62,294 bases of DNA from Okeania sp. SIO3I5. GTDB taxonomy: Bacteria; Cyanobacteriota; Cyanobacteriia; Cyanobacteriales; Microcoleaceae. Shown here one piece after another: positions 27,929 through 36,129 of the stretch. Position numbers and translations under genes: made by a program. The stretch is taken from NCBI RefSeq assembly GCF_010672085.1, contig NZ_JAAHHT010000003.1:1-62294 (forward strand). The letters run 5' to 3'. The notes beneath the pieces were generated by a model. The model was not told the DNA's origin and made no database searches. It saw nothing but the letters and a program-made list of their open reading frames with translations. The number at the start of each line of letters is the position of its first letter. Position 1 is the first letter of the stretch.

Positions 27929-28774
27929 ATGCGTCATCGTTCACGAATTATTGAAGATAATCGCGACCTAGAAGTTTGGCCAGCGTTTACAGATTTAATG
28001 TCTAATTCTTTTATGATATTAAGTTTGTTATTACTCTTAGCTATTATTAAATCTCTGTTTATAGAATCAATTTCTGATGCGAATCAAAATCGCGCTATAA
28101 AACTACAAAAAGAAATTACTAATTTACAAAATCAACTCCAACAAAAGACGAATGAAGTGACAGGTTTACAAAGAAAAATTGGAAATTTACAAAATCAAGC
28201 TACACAACTTCAAGGATTAGTAACTACTTCCAAAGAAGAGTTAAACCAAAAATCAAATAGGGTGACAGAATTACAAACAGAAATTGAAAAATTAAAGTCT
28301 CCACCTGTGATAGTAATTAGAGATTCTCAGTCTCGGAGATTTGAATCAGGAAGTGCCGAAATATCGGGAAATTTAAAAGGTTTTATCGAGGAAGATTTAG
28401 TTAAGCAAATTGAGAATTTTGCTAAAGAATATCAGGGTTATGTTGTTGAAGTAATTGGTCATACAGACGGTCAGGTAAATAAAGGAAGTATTAGTAATTT
28501 AGATACCCAGTTAGAACAAGTTGCTAAAGGTAATGGAGCTGTTAGTAGTTTAGCCGCAGGATCGAATGCAGATTTAGGTTTAATGCGCGCTCTAGCAGTG
28601 GTACAAAGACTGCAAAAAAATCCTCGTCTGCAAAAATTGGGTTTAAAATTTAGAGCTTATTCTGCTGCACAATTGTATAATCCGAGTGGAGATTATGCTG
28701 GGGCAAATCGAAATCCCGATCAGAGTCGGCGACGGATAGAAGTTCGGTTTGCTCCTAGTGCAGTAGAAAGATAG
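27929..28774 (+). CDS. ZorB/MotB-like protein with OmpA-type domain
   Basis: The 281-residue protein has a short N-terminus, one membrane helix (about 25-43), a periplasmic coiled coil (about 55-125) and an OmpA/MotB peptidoglycan-binding domain (about 130-280) with VVEVIGHTDGQ, GLMRALAVV and QSRRRIEVRF. WPAFTDLMSNSF places an Asp at residue 22, just at the start of the helix, the position of the proton-carrying Asp of MotB and ZorB. It would anchor the stator to the cell wall while the 24722 protein forms the channel. A 1.75-kb repeat-filled gap separates the two genes, unusual for such pairs. Alternative: an orphan MotAB-like gliding or envelope motor. Confidence 0.84.
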   Translation: MRHRSRIIEDNRDLEVWPAFTDLMSNSFMILSLLLLLAIIKSLFIESISDANQNRAIKLQKEITNLQNQLQQKTNEVTGLQRKIGNLQNQATQLQGLVTTSKEELNQKSNRVTELQTEIEKLKSPPVIVIRDSQSRRFESGSAEISGNLKGFIEEDLVKQIENFAKEYQGYVVEVIGHTDGQVNKGSISNLDTQLEQVAKGNGAVSSLAAGSNADLGLMRALAVVQRLQKNPRLQKLGLKFRAYSAAQLYNPSGDYAGANRNPDQSRRRIEVRFAPSAVER

Positions 28775-29105
28775 TCTACAATTCAAAATTCAAAATTTAA
28801 AATTTAAAATTCATCTCTGACGAAAAAATCAGGTCTCCTGCCCCTTTTATATCAAGTCCGGTAGCATCGGTATTTTTCAAAATTCAAAATTTAAAATTTA
28901 AAATTACGTCTTCTACAATAGAAGGATTTGGTTAAAAGCAATTTTTTTCTTCTCAAGGGAAGATTGGATATGGCGTACTTCCGAGCGACTAGATGAGGGA
29001 AACCCGCTCTTGCAGAGCAGCTCCCCTAACGCCATCCCATCCTACGTTCATGTAAATCCTTATTCGGAGGTACTGATAACTGATAACTGATAACTGATAA
29101 CTGAA
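28775..29105. other. Spacer with TCAGTTA heptamers before cobK
   Basis: TTTAAAATTCAAAATT-type runs occupy 28780-28910 and a ATATCAAGTCCGGTAGCATCGG word (related to MITE-G) is at 28850. A run of TAACTGA heptamers (29072-29104) ends just before the cobK start codon. Confidence 0.5.
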
Positions 29106-29861
29106 ATGACTGTGGCAAAACACAAACGAGTGCTAATTCTAGGTGGCATTGGGGATAGCTTGAAATTAACAACTCTAGCTTCTACTATACCAGGGTTGGA
29201 GGTAATAAATTCTCTTGCGGGTCGCACTCGTCAACCTGTTATGAAATCCACTCCTACAAGAATTGGTGGTTTTGGTGGTGTATCTGGGTTGATAGATTAT
29301 CTACGAGAACAGCAAATAGATTTGCTAGTTGATGCAACTCATCCTTTTGCATCTAAAATTTCCTGGAATGCAGCGATCGCTACTTCACAACTAAATATTC
29401 CCCGTTTAATGTTAGTCCGTCCTGCTTGGAAAAAGATGGAAGGCGATCGCTGGTTAGAAGTTGAAAATAACGAAGTTGCTGTCAAGGTTTTACCAGAATT
29501 AGGTTCACGAATATTTCTGAGTATTGGTAGGCAAGAGCTAGGAAGTTATGCTCACCTCAAAAATTTCTGGTTTCTGATGCGGATGATTGAACAACCTCAA
29601 CCAGATATTACACCCCCAGGAAAAATATTGACTGAGCGGGGACCTTTTTCTCTGGAAGAAGAGCGATCGCTTTTGCAAAAATATGAAATTGAGGTGATCG
29701 TCAGTAAAAATAGTGGAGGTGATGCTACTTACCCTAAGATTATTGCTGCGCGGGAATTAGGTATTCCAGTGGTAATGATACAACGTCCGTCTCTTCCTGA
29801 AGGAGAAAAAGTTACTGATGTAGAAAGTGCAGTGTCTTGGTTGAGAAATTATAGTGATTGA
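29106..29861 (+). CDS. cobK: Precorrin-6A reductase CobK/CbiJ
   Basis: The 251-residue NAD(P)H-dependent reductase acts in corrin ring synthesis, reducing (cobalt-)precorrin-6A. Family marks are VLILGGIGDSLKL at the head, LLVDATHPFASKISWNA (about 74-90) and the tail VSKNSGGDATYPKIIAARELGIPVVMIQRP. Length is normal. The ATG follows directly on a heptamer repeat, with no clear Shine-Dalgarno sequence, so its translation signal is unusual. No cobalamin riboswitch recognised upstream. No other cob gene is in the window. Confidence 0.92.
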   Translation: MTVAKHKRVLILGGIGDSLKLTTLASTIPGLEVINSLAGRTRQPVMKSTPTRIGGFGGVSGLIDYLREQQIDLLVDATHPFASKISWNAAIATSQLNIPRLMLVRPAWKKMEGDRWLEVENNEVAVKVLPELGSRIFLSIGRQELGSYAHLKNFWFLMRMIEQPQPDITPPGKILTERGPFSLEEERSLLQKYEIEVIVSKNSGGDATYPKIIAARELGIPVVMIQRPSLPEGEKVTDVESAVSWLRNYSD

Positions 29862-29913
29862 CTATAGGGAGAAAAAGGAAAAGTCCTCTCTCTCCTCAAT
29901 TAATCTTTAATAT

Positions 29914-31197
29914 TCAGTGTTTAAACTTTCTTGTGCCTCCTAGGATTAAACTACCTAGTACAATCAAACCTAGAATCATACTGGGTTCTGGGACGGTTTC
30001 TGGTGTTGGTGGAGGTAAAGTTGGAGTATTAGTAGCAACATAAATGCCTTCAGTACCATCGGTGAATAGAGCTGTAAAGGCGATTTGATTTTCATTTAAA
30101 CCTTTTGGACCAAAAGCTAAATCCTTGATAGTTTTGCCGTCTAGGAGTGTATTGCGATCGACAACTTTTTCTAATATACCATTGAGATTAGTATATATAC
30201 CTTGTTGTTCATTTGTTCCTACTCCGACAAATGCGACTTTTCCATTATCGTTAATTGAGTATGCGTCAGATTCAATAGAGTTAAACGGATCAAAAACTTC
30301 AGAGGTAAATCCAGTAAAGTTACCAATACCATCTGGAATAGATGTGTTTATATCTGCTACTAAATTAATTCCTCCAATATTTGTCAATATGCCATAACCA
30401 CTATTGAATACTATCTCATCGTTGTTATTGAGAACAGGAGCAATGAAGTGATTTTCTATAGCAGTTAAATCACCTTCTGAATAACTATAAATTGCTGGAA
30501 AAAAATTGGAATTATAACCCGTCAATGCTACAGTTTCATTATTATTAATAGAAACGAAGCCCAAAGATTCAAAGTTATCTGTTTCTCCTGGTATGGGAGT
30601 ATTTGTATCTGCAATTAGATTGATACCTCCAATATTAGTATAAATTCCCTCAGATGATATTGTAGGAAAACTATCTTCATCGTTATATGAAATACCACTA
30701 AAAGCAACATTTCCATTATCATTTAAGGTGGCAAATAGACTTAGGCTGTCAAAAGTTTCTGTGCTTCCTGGAATTGGAGTGCTAATATCAACAACTCGGT
30801 TTAATCCGTCAATATTTGTGTAAATTCCTGTATCGAAAAGAGTTGGTATCCCAAAATCATTAAATGCTAAAATACCTGTAAATGCTACATTTCCATTATT
30901 ATTAATTGTGGGAGGCAAGAAACTCACAAAAGTATCTGTTTCATCAGGGATTGGATTATCTGGAATTAGAGTATTGGTGTCAGCAACAACATTGAAGCCA
31001 TCAATATATGTGTAGATACCAGTCTGATTTTCAGAATTTCTTCCTAAAAATGCTATACCTCCACTATCATTAATAGCAGGCCCCATTAAATCACTAAAAT
31101 CTGTAAAATCAATGTAATAACCAAAACCTGCAAAATTTTCTGTATCGTTAGGAATTGGAGTATCGGTATTAGTAATGCGAGTAAATGTAAAAGCCAT
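29914..31197 (-). CDS. PEP-CTERM protein with repeated beta motifs
   Basis: The 427-residue protein is built from about six or seven degenerate repeats of roughly 50-55 residues. Each has a GIYTNIDGLN.V-D--TPIP type segment and a NDNGNVAFTG segment, suggesting a beta-propeller or similar fold. The C-terminus is a classic PEP-CTERM sorting tail (VPEPSMILGLIVLGSLILGG then RKFKH), which needs an exosortase. Strikingly the N-terminus (MAFTFTRITNTDTPIPNDTENF) is not a signal peptide, and no upstream in-frame extension provides one. Likely a surface or extracellular-matrix protein, but export is unexplained. Confidence 0.82.
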   Translation of the reverse strand: MAFTFTRITNTDTPIPNDTENFAGFGYYIDFTDFSDLMGPAINDSGGIAFLGRNSENQTGIYTYIDGFNVVADTNTLIPDNPIPDETDTFVSFLPPTINNNGNVAFTGILAFNDFGIPTLFDTGIYTNIDGLNRVVDISTPIPGSTETFDSLSLFATLNDNGNVAFSGISYNDEDSFPTISSEGIYTNIGGINLIADTNTPIPGETDNFESLGFVSINNNETVALTGYNSNFFPAIYSYSEGDLTAIENHFIAPVLNNNDEIVFNSGYGILTNIGGINLVADINTSIPDGIGNFTGFTSEVFDPFNSIESDAYSINDNGKVAFVGVGTNEQQGIYTNLNGILEKVVDRNTLLDGKTIKDLAFGPKGLNENQIAFTALFTDGTEGIYVATNTPTLPPPTPETVPEPSMILGLIVLGSLILGGTRKFKH

Positions 31198-31622
31198 AAT
31201 CTTATTTAAAGGTAATGAAAAGTATGTATGATCAGTTTAAGAAAGCTTAACTGTCCAAATATATTTACTTATATCATGCTAAACTATAATGGTCAAGACA
31301 TATTACATTTCTGAATAATAATGCTATATTTGACTGCCATCTCCCTATCTCCGAGTTACAAAGGATATATAGCCAACTTTTTGAGATTTGATATTATGGG
31401 TAATTTGGCAGACATCATATCAATTTCGACCAAAGGGAAGCAATCTCTAAAACTTTTGAAATTGCTTCCTTCCAATAGTTACAGTCACTGCAAACTTTAG
31501 AAACTGAAATTATTGTCGATCAAAGTTTTTATATCTTCAGGACTTACGTAGAACCACCTTATGTAGTAGGGGCGTTTCATGTTGCGGAGCAAAACGGTTG
31601 TTCGCCCCTACAGATGATGTAT
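31198..31622. other. Spacer with a partial MITE-D and a palindromic block
   Basis: From 31540 there is a CAGGACTTACGTAG left end like MITE-D, followed by GTAGGGGCG and CGCCCCTAC arms. No gene. The promoter of the PEP-CTERM gene should lie just after 31198. Confidence 0.45.
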
Positions 31623-31623
31623 G

Positions 31624-31758
31624 ATATCAAATCCGGTAGTATCGGTGTCATTAGATATTAAGAGGGTGGGGAGTGTGGGGAGATGGAAAGAGCTAGAAAG
31701 ATTTGGTAATTCGTGAATATGGAGCATTTTTTTATACACAATTAAGCGGATTTGATAT
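31624..31758. mobile_element. MITE-G, perfect ATATCAAATCCG ends
   Basis: A 135-bp element starts ATATCAAATCCG and ends CGGATTTGATAT, a perfect 12-bp inverted repeat. Left-end relatives stand at 28850, 34361, 58739 and 58873. The interior contains GTGTGGGGAG-type simple sequence. Confidence 0.75.
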
Positions 31759-31852
31759 GATTAATATTTTGCCTAAGTCCCCATCTTATAAAACGGTATT
31801 AGGTGTGTTGGGTTCGCTAGCGCTTAACCCAACCTACGACTACGACTATTTC

Positions 31853-33322
31853 CTAACTAATAAGATCGAAAACGTGATAACCCCATCCAGGTAAATCCAA
31901 ATATAGACCTCGTGAAACCAAATTATCTCCCAAGCGATCGTAACTAACATCATTCATTAAATCTTGCAGTTGATACGTTTTACCTCTGAGAGTATCAAAT
32001 GGTAAATGAACGTAACATTGCCCTTGATAAGAAGCATAGTTAACAGTTATCAACAACAGTTGCTCATCTTTTCCTTCCCAGGTGAAAGCAATAAAATTAT
32101 TCCATGTGAAATTTCTTTCCCATGCAGGTACACATTTAAGTAATTGCCAATTTCCCTCATGGAAAATATCCAGAGCTAAAGAATTTAATAATTGATGGTA
32201 AAATCTCTCTATGTTGCAAACAGTAGCTTGTTCAGGAGCATGACATAAGTGCATCGAAATTTTTTTAAACCAACCTTGCAACTGACCTTGATGGAAAAAA
32301 CGTAAACCAGGGGTAAAATAAGTCAAAATGGCAGCAGCTTCATGCACTCTTGGTAGAAAATCTTTATTTGCTCTGGGTTCATCGTGATTTTCCATAAAGC
32401 GTGCTAACTTATTTTGAAAATCAAGACCAGCATAAAGATGTTGTCTAACAGGAACTGCCTGCTTTTGATGGAGGCGATCGTATAATTGTTTGTCATAAGT
32501 GAAATCAAATCCTAACTGTTGCAGTTCCCACTCCAAATTCCAATATACTTCTGCCATTAAGACAAAACCTGGATGTTGCTCTTTAACTTGGGAAATTGCA
32601 TCATACCAAAACGGTTGTATTGAAATACCCCAAGTATGCTCAAAAATATTTGGCAATATTAGCATTGCCATATCGCAGCGAACGCCATCAGACAAATGAG
32701 CAACATTGAATAACTCTGCTAACATCGCCTCCTGTAATTTAGGGTTGCCGTAGTTCAGTTGCAAAGTATCAGACCAACCTGGAAAATAGGGGTCTCTTCC
32801 GTGAGCAAATATTTGGCTACCTGCTGGCAATTCTACCTGTATATAGTTGTAGGGTTCTCGTTCTAGATCCGCGTGAGTTCCCTGAACATAAAAGTCAGGA
32901 TTTGTTTGTACCCAAGGATGATCGGGGGCGGTATGGTTGGGGACAAAATCAAGCATGAGTTTGAGCCCCCGTTGATGGAGGCGATCGCGCAGTCGGAACA
33001 TAGCTGCATTGTCACCTAGGTTTTCATGGATGTGATAACCAGTTACGGCAAAACAAGACCCACAAATATAATCTTCTTGGAACTCATCACCAAAAAGTTC
33101 CATAGCTTCCTTTTGCACATCAGGGTTTGCACGAGAGATATTTCGCGCCATTATTCCTGTTTGCCAAACTCCTAAAAAGTATACCCAGTTAAATCCCAAC
33201 TTTGCTATTTGGTCTAATTCTGCATCGGGAATATCATCTAAGGTGGCGCGACGACCAAACTCTTGGGATAATTTATTTAGCCAAACACGGGTGTTTATTT
33301 GATATAGGAAAGGATTAATCAT
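31853..33322 (-). CDS. GH13 alpha-amylase family glycoside hydrolase
   Basis: The 489-residue protein has the GH13 catalytic barrel in order: DFVPNHTA (region I), DGVRCDMAM with the nucleophile Asp near 216, AEVYW with the acid/base Glu near 257, and ENHDEPR with the transition-state Asp near 311. A C-terminal beta domain follows. No signal peptide, so it acts inside the cell, probably on glycogen-derived maltodextrins or a related alpha-glucan. Substrate specificity (hydrolase, isomerase or transferase) cannot be set from these motifs. Start at ATG 33322; single gene. Confidence 0.9.
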   Translation of the reverse strand: MINPFLYQINTRVWLNKLSQEFGRRATLDDIPDAELDQIAKLGFNWVYFLGVWQTGIMARNISRANPDVQKEAMELFGDEFQEDYICGSCFAVTGYHIHENLGDNAAMFRLRDRLHQRGLKLMLDFVPNHTAPDHPWVQTNPDFYVQGTHADLEREPYNYIQVELPAGSQIFAHGRDPYFPGWSDTLQLNYGNPKLQEAMLAELFNVAHLSDGVRCDMAMLILPNIFEHTWGISIQPFWYDAISQVKEQHPGFVLMAEVYWNLEWELQQLGFDFTYDKQLYDRLHQKQAVPVRQHLYAGLDFQNKLARFMENHDEPRANKDFLPRVHEAAAILTYFTPGLRFFHQGQLQGWFKKISMHLCHAPEQATVCNIERFYHQLLNSLALDIFHEGNWQLLKCVPAWERNFTWNNFIAFTWEGKDEQLLLITVNYASYQGQCYVHLPFDTLRGKTYQLQDLMNDVSYDRLGDNLVSRGLYLDLPGWGYHVFDLIS

Positions 33323-33433
33323 AATATTTCATATTTGAGAGTCTAAAATTAGGTAGTCCTATAAATGTAGTGATTTAAGCTGGAGGAAGGGAACAGGGAA
33401 TAGGGAACAGAAAAGCAATTAAATTCTAGATTT

Positions 33434-33528
33434 AACAGGACTTAGGCAGAAACTCTACATATAGGGAGGGCGAATACCATTAGCTCCTACAAATGGTGCT
33501 TTAAAAGTCAATTTGCATAAGTCCTGTT
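33434..33528. mobile_element. MITE-D copy, AACAGGACTTA ends
   Basis: A 95-bp element has perfect 11-bp ends (AACAGGACTTA / TAAGTCCTGTT). Related copies are at 37676-37766, 54559-54649 and 54962-55052. Confidence 0.8.
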
Positions 33529-33641
33529 TAATGTATAATAATCTAAGCTCCCTAGTTAACTTTTTATTCCAAGTATCATTACTTGTACACCACTACCTAA
33601 AACTATTTATAACATTTTGAAAGGAAAGCTGAAAATAACTA

Positions 33642-33769
33642 ATATCATGTTCGGTTGAATAGTTATAATTAGGATATAGATGGAAGATATATCTCAAACC
33701 ATTGAGATATATCTTCCACGAGTGTAAGTCGCAATGACTTTATAGTTAGTGTTTATCCGAACATGATAT
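33642..33769. mobile_element. MITE-E, with a perfect 17-bp internal hairpin
   Basis: A 128-bp element has perfect 13-bp ends (ATATCATGTTCGG / CCGAACATGATAT). Near its centre a 17-bp perfect stem (33681-33697 with 33702-33718) closes a four-base loop (ACCA). It is the only copy seen in the window. Confidence 0.75.
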
Positions 33770-33857
33770 AAGGTCTGATCAAACAAATCTTTCACTGGCA
33801 AAGCGATCTGTTTTTAATCATTTTTGCCCAGAAGGTTATTAATGCTGTATCTAAATA

Positions 33858-34301
33858 TCAAGTTGGTATTGTTTTAGTACAACGCTCCCACATCAGATGT
33901 GCAGTCAACCGTTTGTCACTCTTCTTAAAGGAAGGTGTAGTTAATGATAGATAATTTTCTGTAAATTCAAAGAAACGTTCTTGATCTATACCAACCAAGT
34001 TGGGAAATAAAGAGGCTTTAATATGATGAATTACTTTTTTATCTTTAATTTCATACCTACCACAATAGGAGAGATATGTTTCCATAGCATTAGCTTTTTC
34101 CTGTGTGCTTCCTCCAAAAAAATCTTCAGAAGAAAAGTTGGAGCGGTTTGCAGCCATAATTACTACTGACATATATCCATCTTCTGCATACATTAGATAC
34201 CCGATCGTATCTTTACCATAAGGGTAGCTTACTTCACCATTTACATCTTTGAGTTCAAAAGATACCAGTTGCCAAGTTCCAACAAATTGATTTTGTGTCA
34301 T
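33858..34301 (-). CDS. Lipocalin-like domain protein
   Basis: The 147-residue protein matches the lipocalin-like family (PF13924 type): the first strand FVGTWQLVSFELKD with the invariant G-x-W, then YPYGKDTIGYLMYAEDGYMSVVIM, YCGRYEIKDKKVIHHI and the final RLTAHLMWER. No signal peptide. Such proteins form a beta-barrel with a small pocket; the ligand is unknown. Start at ATG 34301; single gene. Confidence 0.87.
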   Translation of the reverse strand: MTQNQFVGTWQLVSFELKDVNGEVSYPYGKDTIGYLMYAEDGYMSVVIMAANRSNFSSEDFFGGSTQEKANAMETYLSYCGRYEIKDKKVIHHIKASLFPNLVGIDQERFFEFTENYLSLTTPSFKKSDKRLTAHLMWERCTKTIPT

Positions 34302-34914
34302 TTTAGTTCCTGATTTTGTTTTACAGAAATTAACAGAAAAGAGGGAGTAGGCAGAAATAATATCAAATCCCGTAGCATTGGTGTAAAAAGAGTGTGGGAA
34401 GGGTGCGAAGTGTGGGAAGTGTGGGGAGATTTATAGAACCAATTTGGGATCTATTTAACAAATTACAAGTTCAGTTCTGATCCAGAAATTATCAATTACT
34501 CCCCCCTGTTCCCTGTTCCCTCTTTTCTGGAGATGACTATTGACTACTAAGTAAGATTGATAGTAAGGAAAAAAGCTATTTTGACTACTGACTACTGTAC
34601 GGGTGATTCTAAAAATCATACAATGATTCAGCAACCCAACAATTAAGGCAAGTGTCTTTTTTGGAGTGAAAAAAAGAGCCAGCTTTTCAGTCGTTAAAGT
34701 TCATGTATCTTGATATCCATGAGCAGACAAGATTCGATTCCCAACCCTCCCAACACTCTACTTTTTTCAGAGTCCTAATTATTTTTGGCATTGTATAATT
34801 GTGGGATGATTTTGTCGATCGAGCATCGAGCATAATCCCCATGTCTCCGTGTCCCCGTGTCTCCGCGTCCCCGCGTCCCCGTTTCGGCCTCAATCATCCC
34901 AGTATTCAGCAACG
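34302..34914. other. Spacer of about 610 bp with simple repeats
   Basis: It contains a MITE-G-like left end (34361), GTGTGGGAAG-type sequence (34390-34430), a TTCCCTGTTCCCTC run (34507-34523) and a CCCCGTGTCTCCGCGTCCCCGCG run (34845-34885). I found no tRNA, despite a T-loop-like GATTCGATTCC at 34725, and no gene. Confidence 0.45.
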
Positions 34915-35571
34915 CTATTTTTGTGGTCTACGTTCATCCAATTTCCGATAGACATCCCGCAACTCAACATTATGGTGAGCAAGAGCAACTAAAGTATGGT
35001 AAAACAAATCTGCCACTTCTGAAGCGATCGCCTCTTTCTCATCATCTTTGCACGCCATTACCACTTCTGCCGACTCTTCCCCAATTTTCTTAAGAATTTT
35101 ATTATCTCCTCCAGCAAACAACTTACAAGTATAAGAACCCTCCTGGGGATGGTCACGGCGATCGCTAATCACATCAAAAAGTTGAGACAACATATCCGCC
35201 GGTGGCTTCACAACCTTCCTATCCACCAGATGAAAACAACTCCTTTCCCCTTTATGACAGGCAATATCTCCCACCTGTTCAACTCCCACTAATAAAGTAT
35301 CGCTATCGCAGTCATAGCGAATCCACTTAATATTTTGAAAATGACCAGAAGTTGCCCCCTTATGCCAAAACTCTTGCCGAGAACGACTCCAAAACCAAGT
35401 TTGCCCGGTTTCGAGAGTTTTTCGTAATGATTCCTGGTTCATCCAGGCCATCATCAACACCGTACCATCTAAATAATCTTGGACAATAGCAGGCACAAGT
35501 CCCCGTTCATTGTAACGAACCTGCTCCACTGGAATTGATTGACTTAAAGCTACTGGTTGGGAGGTAGACAT
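34915..35571 (-). CDS. hisIE: Bifunctional phosphoribosyl-AMP cyclohydrolase / phosphoribosyl-ATP pyrophosphatase
   Basis: The fusion enzyme of about 218 residues catalyses steps two and three of histidine synthesis. The HisI half holds the zinc and metal ligands (YDCDSDTLL, then C near the HKGERSCFH stretch). The HisE half holds [16 protein letters not shown] and [15 protein letters not shown], an all-alpha NTP pyrophosphatase with E/D metal ligands. I start at ATG 35571; the frame is open to a TTG at 35583, which would add four residues. It stands alone, away from other his genes, as is common in cyanobacteria. Confidence 0.94.
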   Translation of the reverse strand: MSTSQPVALSQSIPVEQVRYNERGLVPAIVQDYLDGTVLMMAWMNQESLRKTLETGQTWFWSRSRQEFWHKGATSGHFQNIKWIRYDCDSDTLLVGVEQVGDIACHKGERSCFHLVDRKVVKPPADMLSQLFDVISDRRDHPQEGSYTCKLFAGGDNKILKKIGEESAEVVMACKDDEKEAIASEVADLFYHTLVALAHHNVELRDVYRKLDERRPQK

Positions 35572-35710
35572 TATGTGCCCCAAAAAATTTATTTGTATAT
35601 TCGGAGTTTAGGATATCTTTTAAGTATTTTCTGAATGTTTAATCTTAAATTTTAATTTATTTTTAGGGGTGCATCTCAATTTTAAAGAAAGCCAAAAATT
35701 TATTGCTTTT

Positions 35711-35767
35711 AGGGAACAGGGAACAGGGAACAGGGAACAGGGAACAGGGAACAGGGAACAGGGAACA
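35711..35767. repeat. Heptamer repeat GGGAACA, 8 units
   Basis: Eight near-perfect GGGAACA units lie inside the MITE-B copy. Shorter relatives read TTCCCTG on the plus strand near 34507 and 50440. Confidence 0.9.
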
Positions 35768-35780
35768 GAGAATTAGGGTT

Positions 35781-35898
35781 TGTCATCAATTAGAGGTTAA
35801 ACGCTTTGTAAGTCTTGGTAGAGAGCGAAGTAAAGTATTTCTTGACCTAGCATCCCAAAACTCTTGCCATGTATCTCTTTCAGATTTAATTGATGACA
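35781..35898. mobile_element. Nested 118-bp inverted-repeat element
   Basis: Perfect 12-bp ends TGTCATCAATTA / TAATTGATGACA lie inside MITE-B. No second copy seen in the window. The interior has no supported open frame. Confidence 0.7.
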
Positions 35899-36129
35899 CA
35901 CTCTAGGAAAAAAGTATTTTTGCAATATGAGATGCACCCATTTTTAGCATCTATCATAAAACATATAAATTGTCAAAAAATAGCTTCATAATTCTCTAAA
36001 ATTTACTGTAAAAAAAACACCCACTGCAATGATACAATTATCAAAATATAGATATAGGTTTATATTATTTTGTTAACATAAAATCCCCAAATCGGGATTG
36101 AAATTAAAGACAAATTAAGGAGACTAAAA

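Larger units (their letters stand above)
35667..35939. mobile_element. MITE-B copy disrupted by nested insertion
   Basis: The ends GGGTGCATCTCAAT and ATGAGATGCACCC bracket 273 bp, against about 97-114 bp in the other copies. The excess is a GGGAACA heptamer run and a second inverted-repeat element at 35781-35898. Confidence 0.8.

Noticed and set aside
24722-28774. Complete Zorya defence system
   Set aside because: Only the two stator-type proteins are present; no zorC, zorD or zorE candidate lies in the window.
29072-29105. Cobalamin riboswitch before cobK
   Set aside because: The leader is only heptamer repeats and simple sequence; no B12-box-like conserved core was found.
34687-34893. tRNA or small gene, from a T-loop-like GATTCGATTCC
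   Set aside because: No acceptor, D or anticodon stem can be built around it on either strand.
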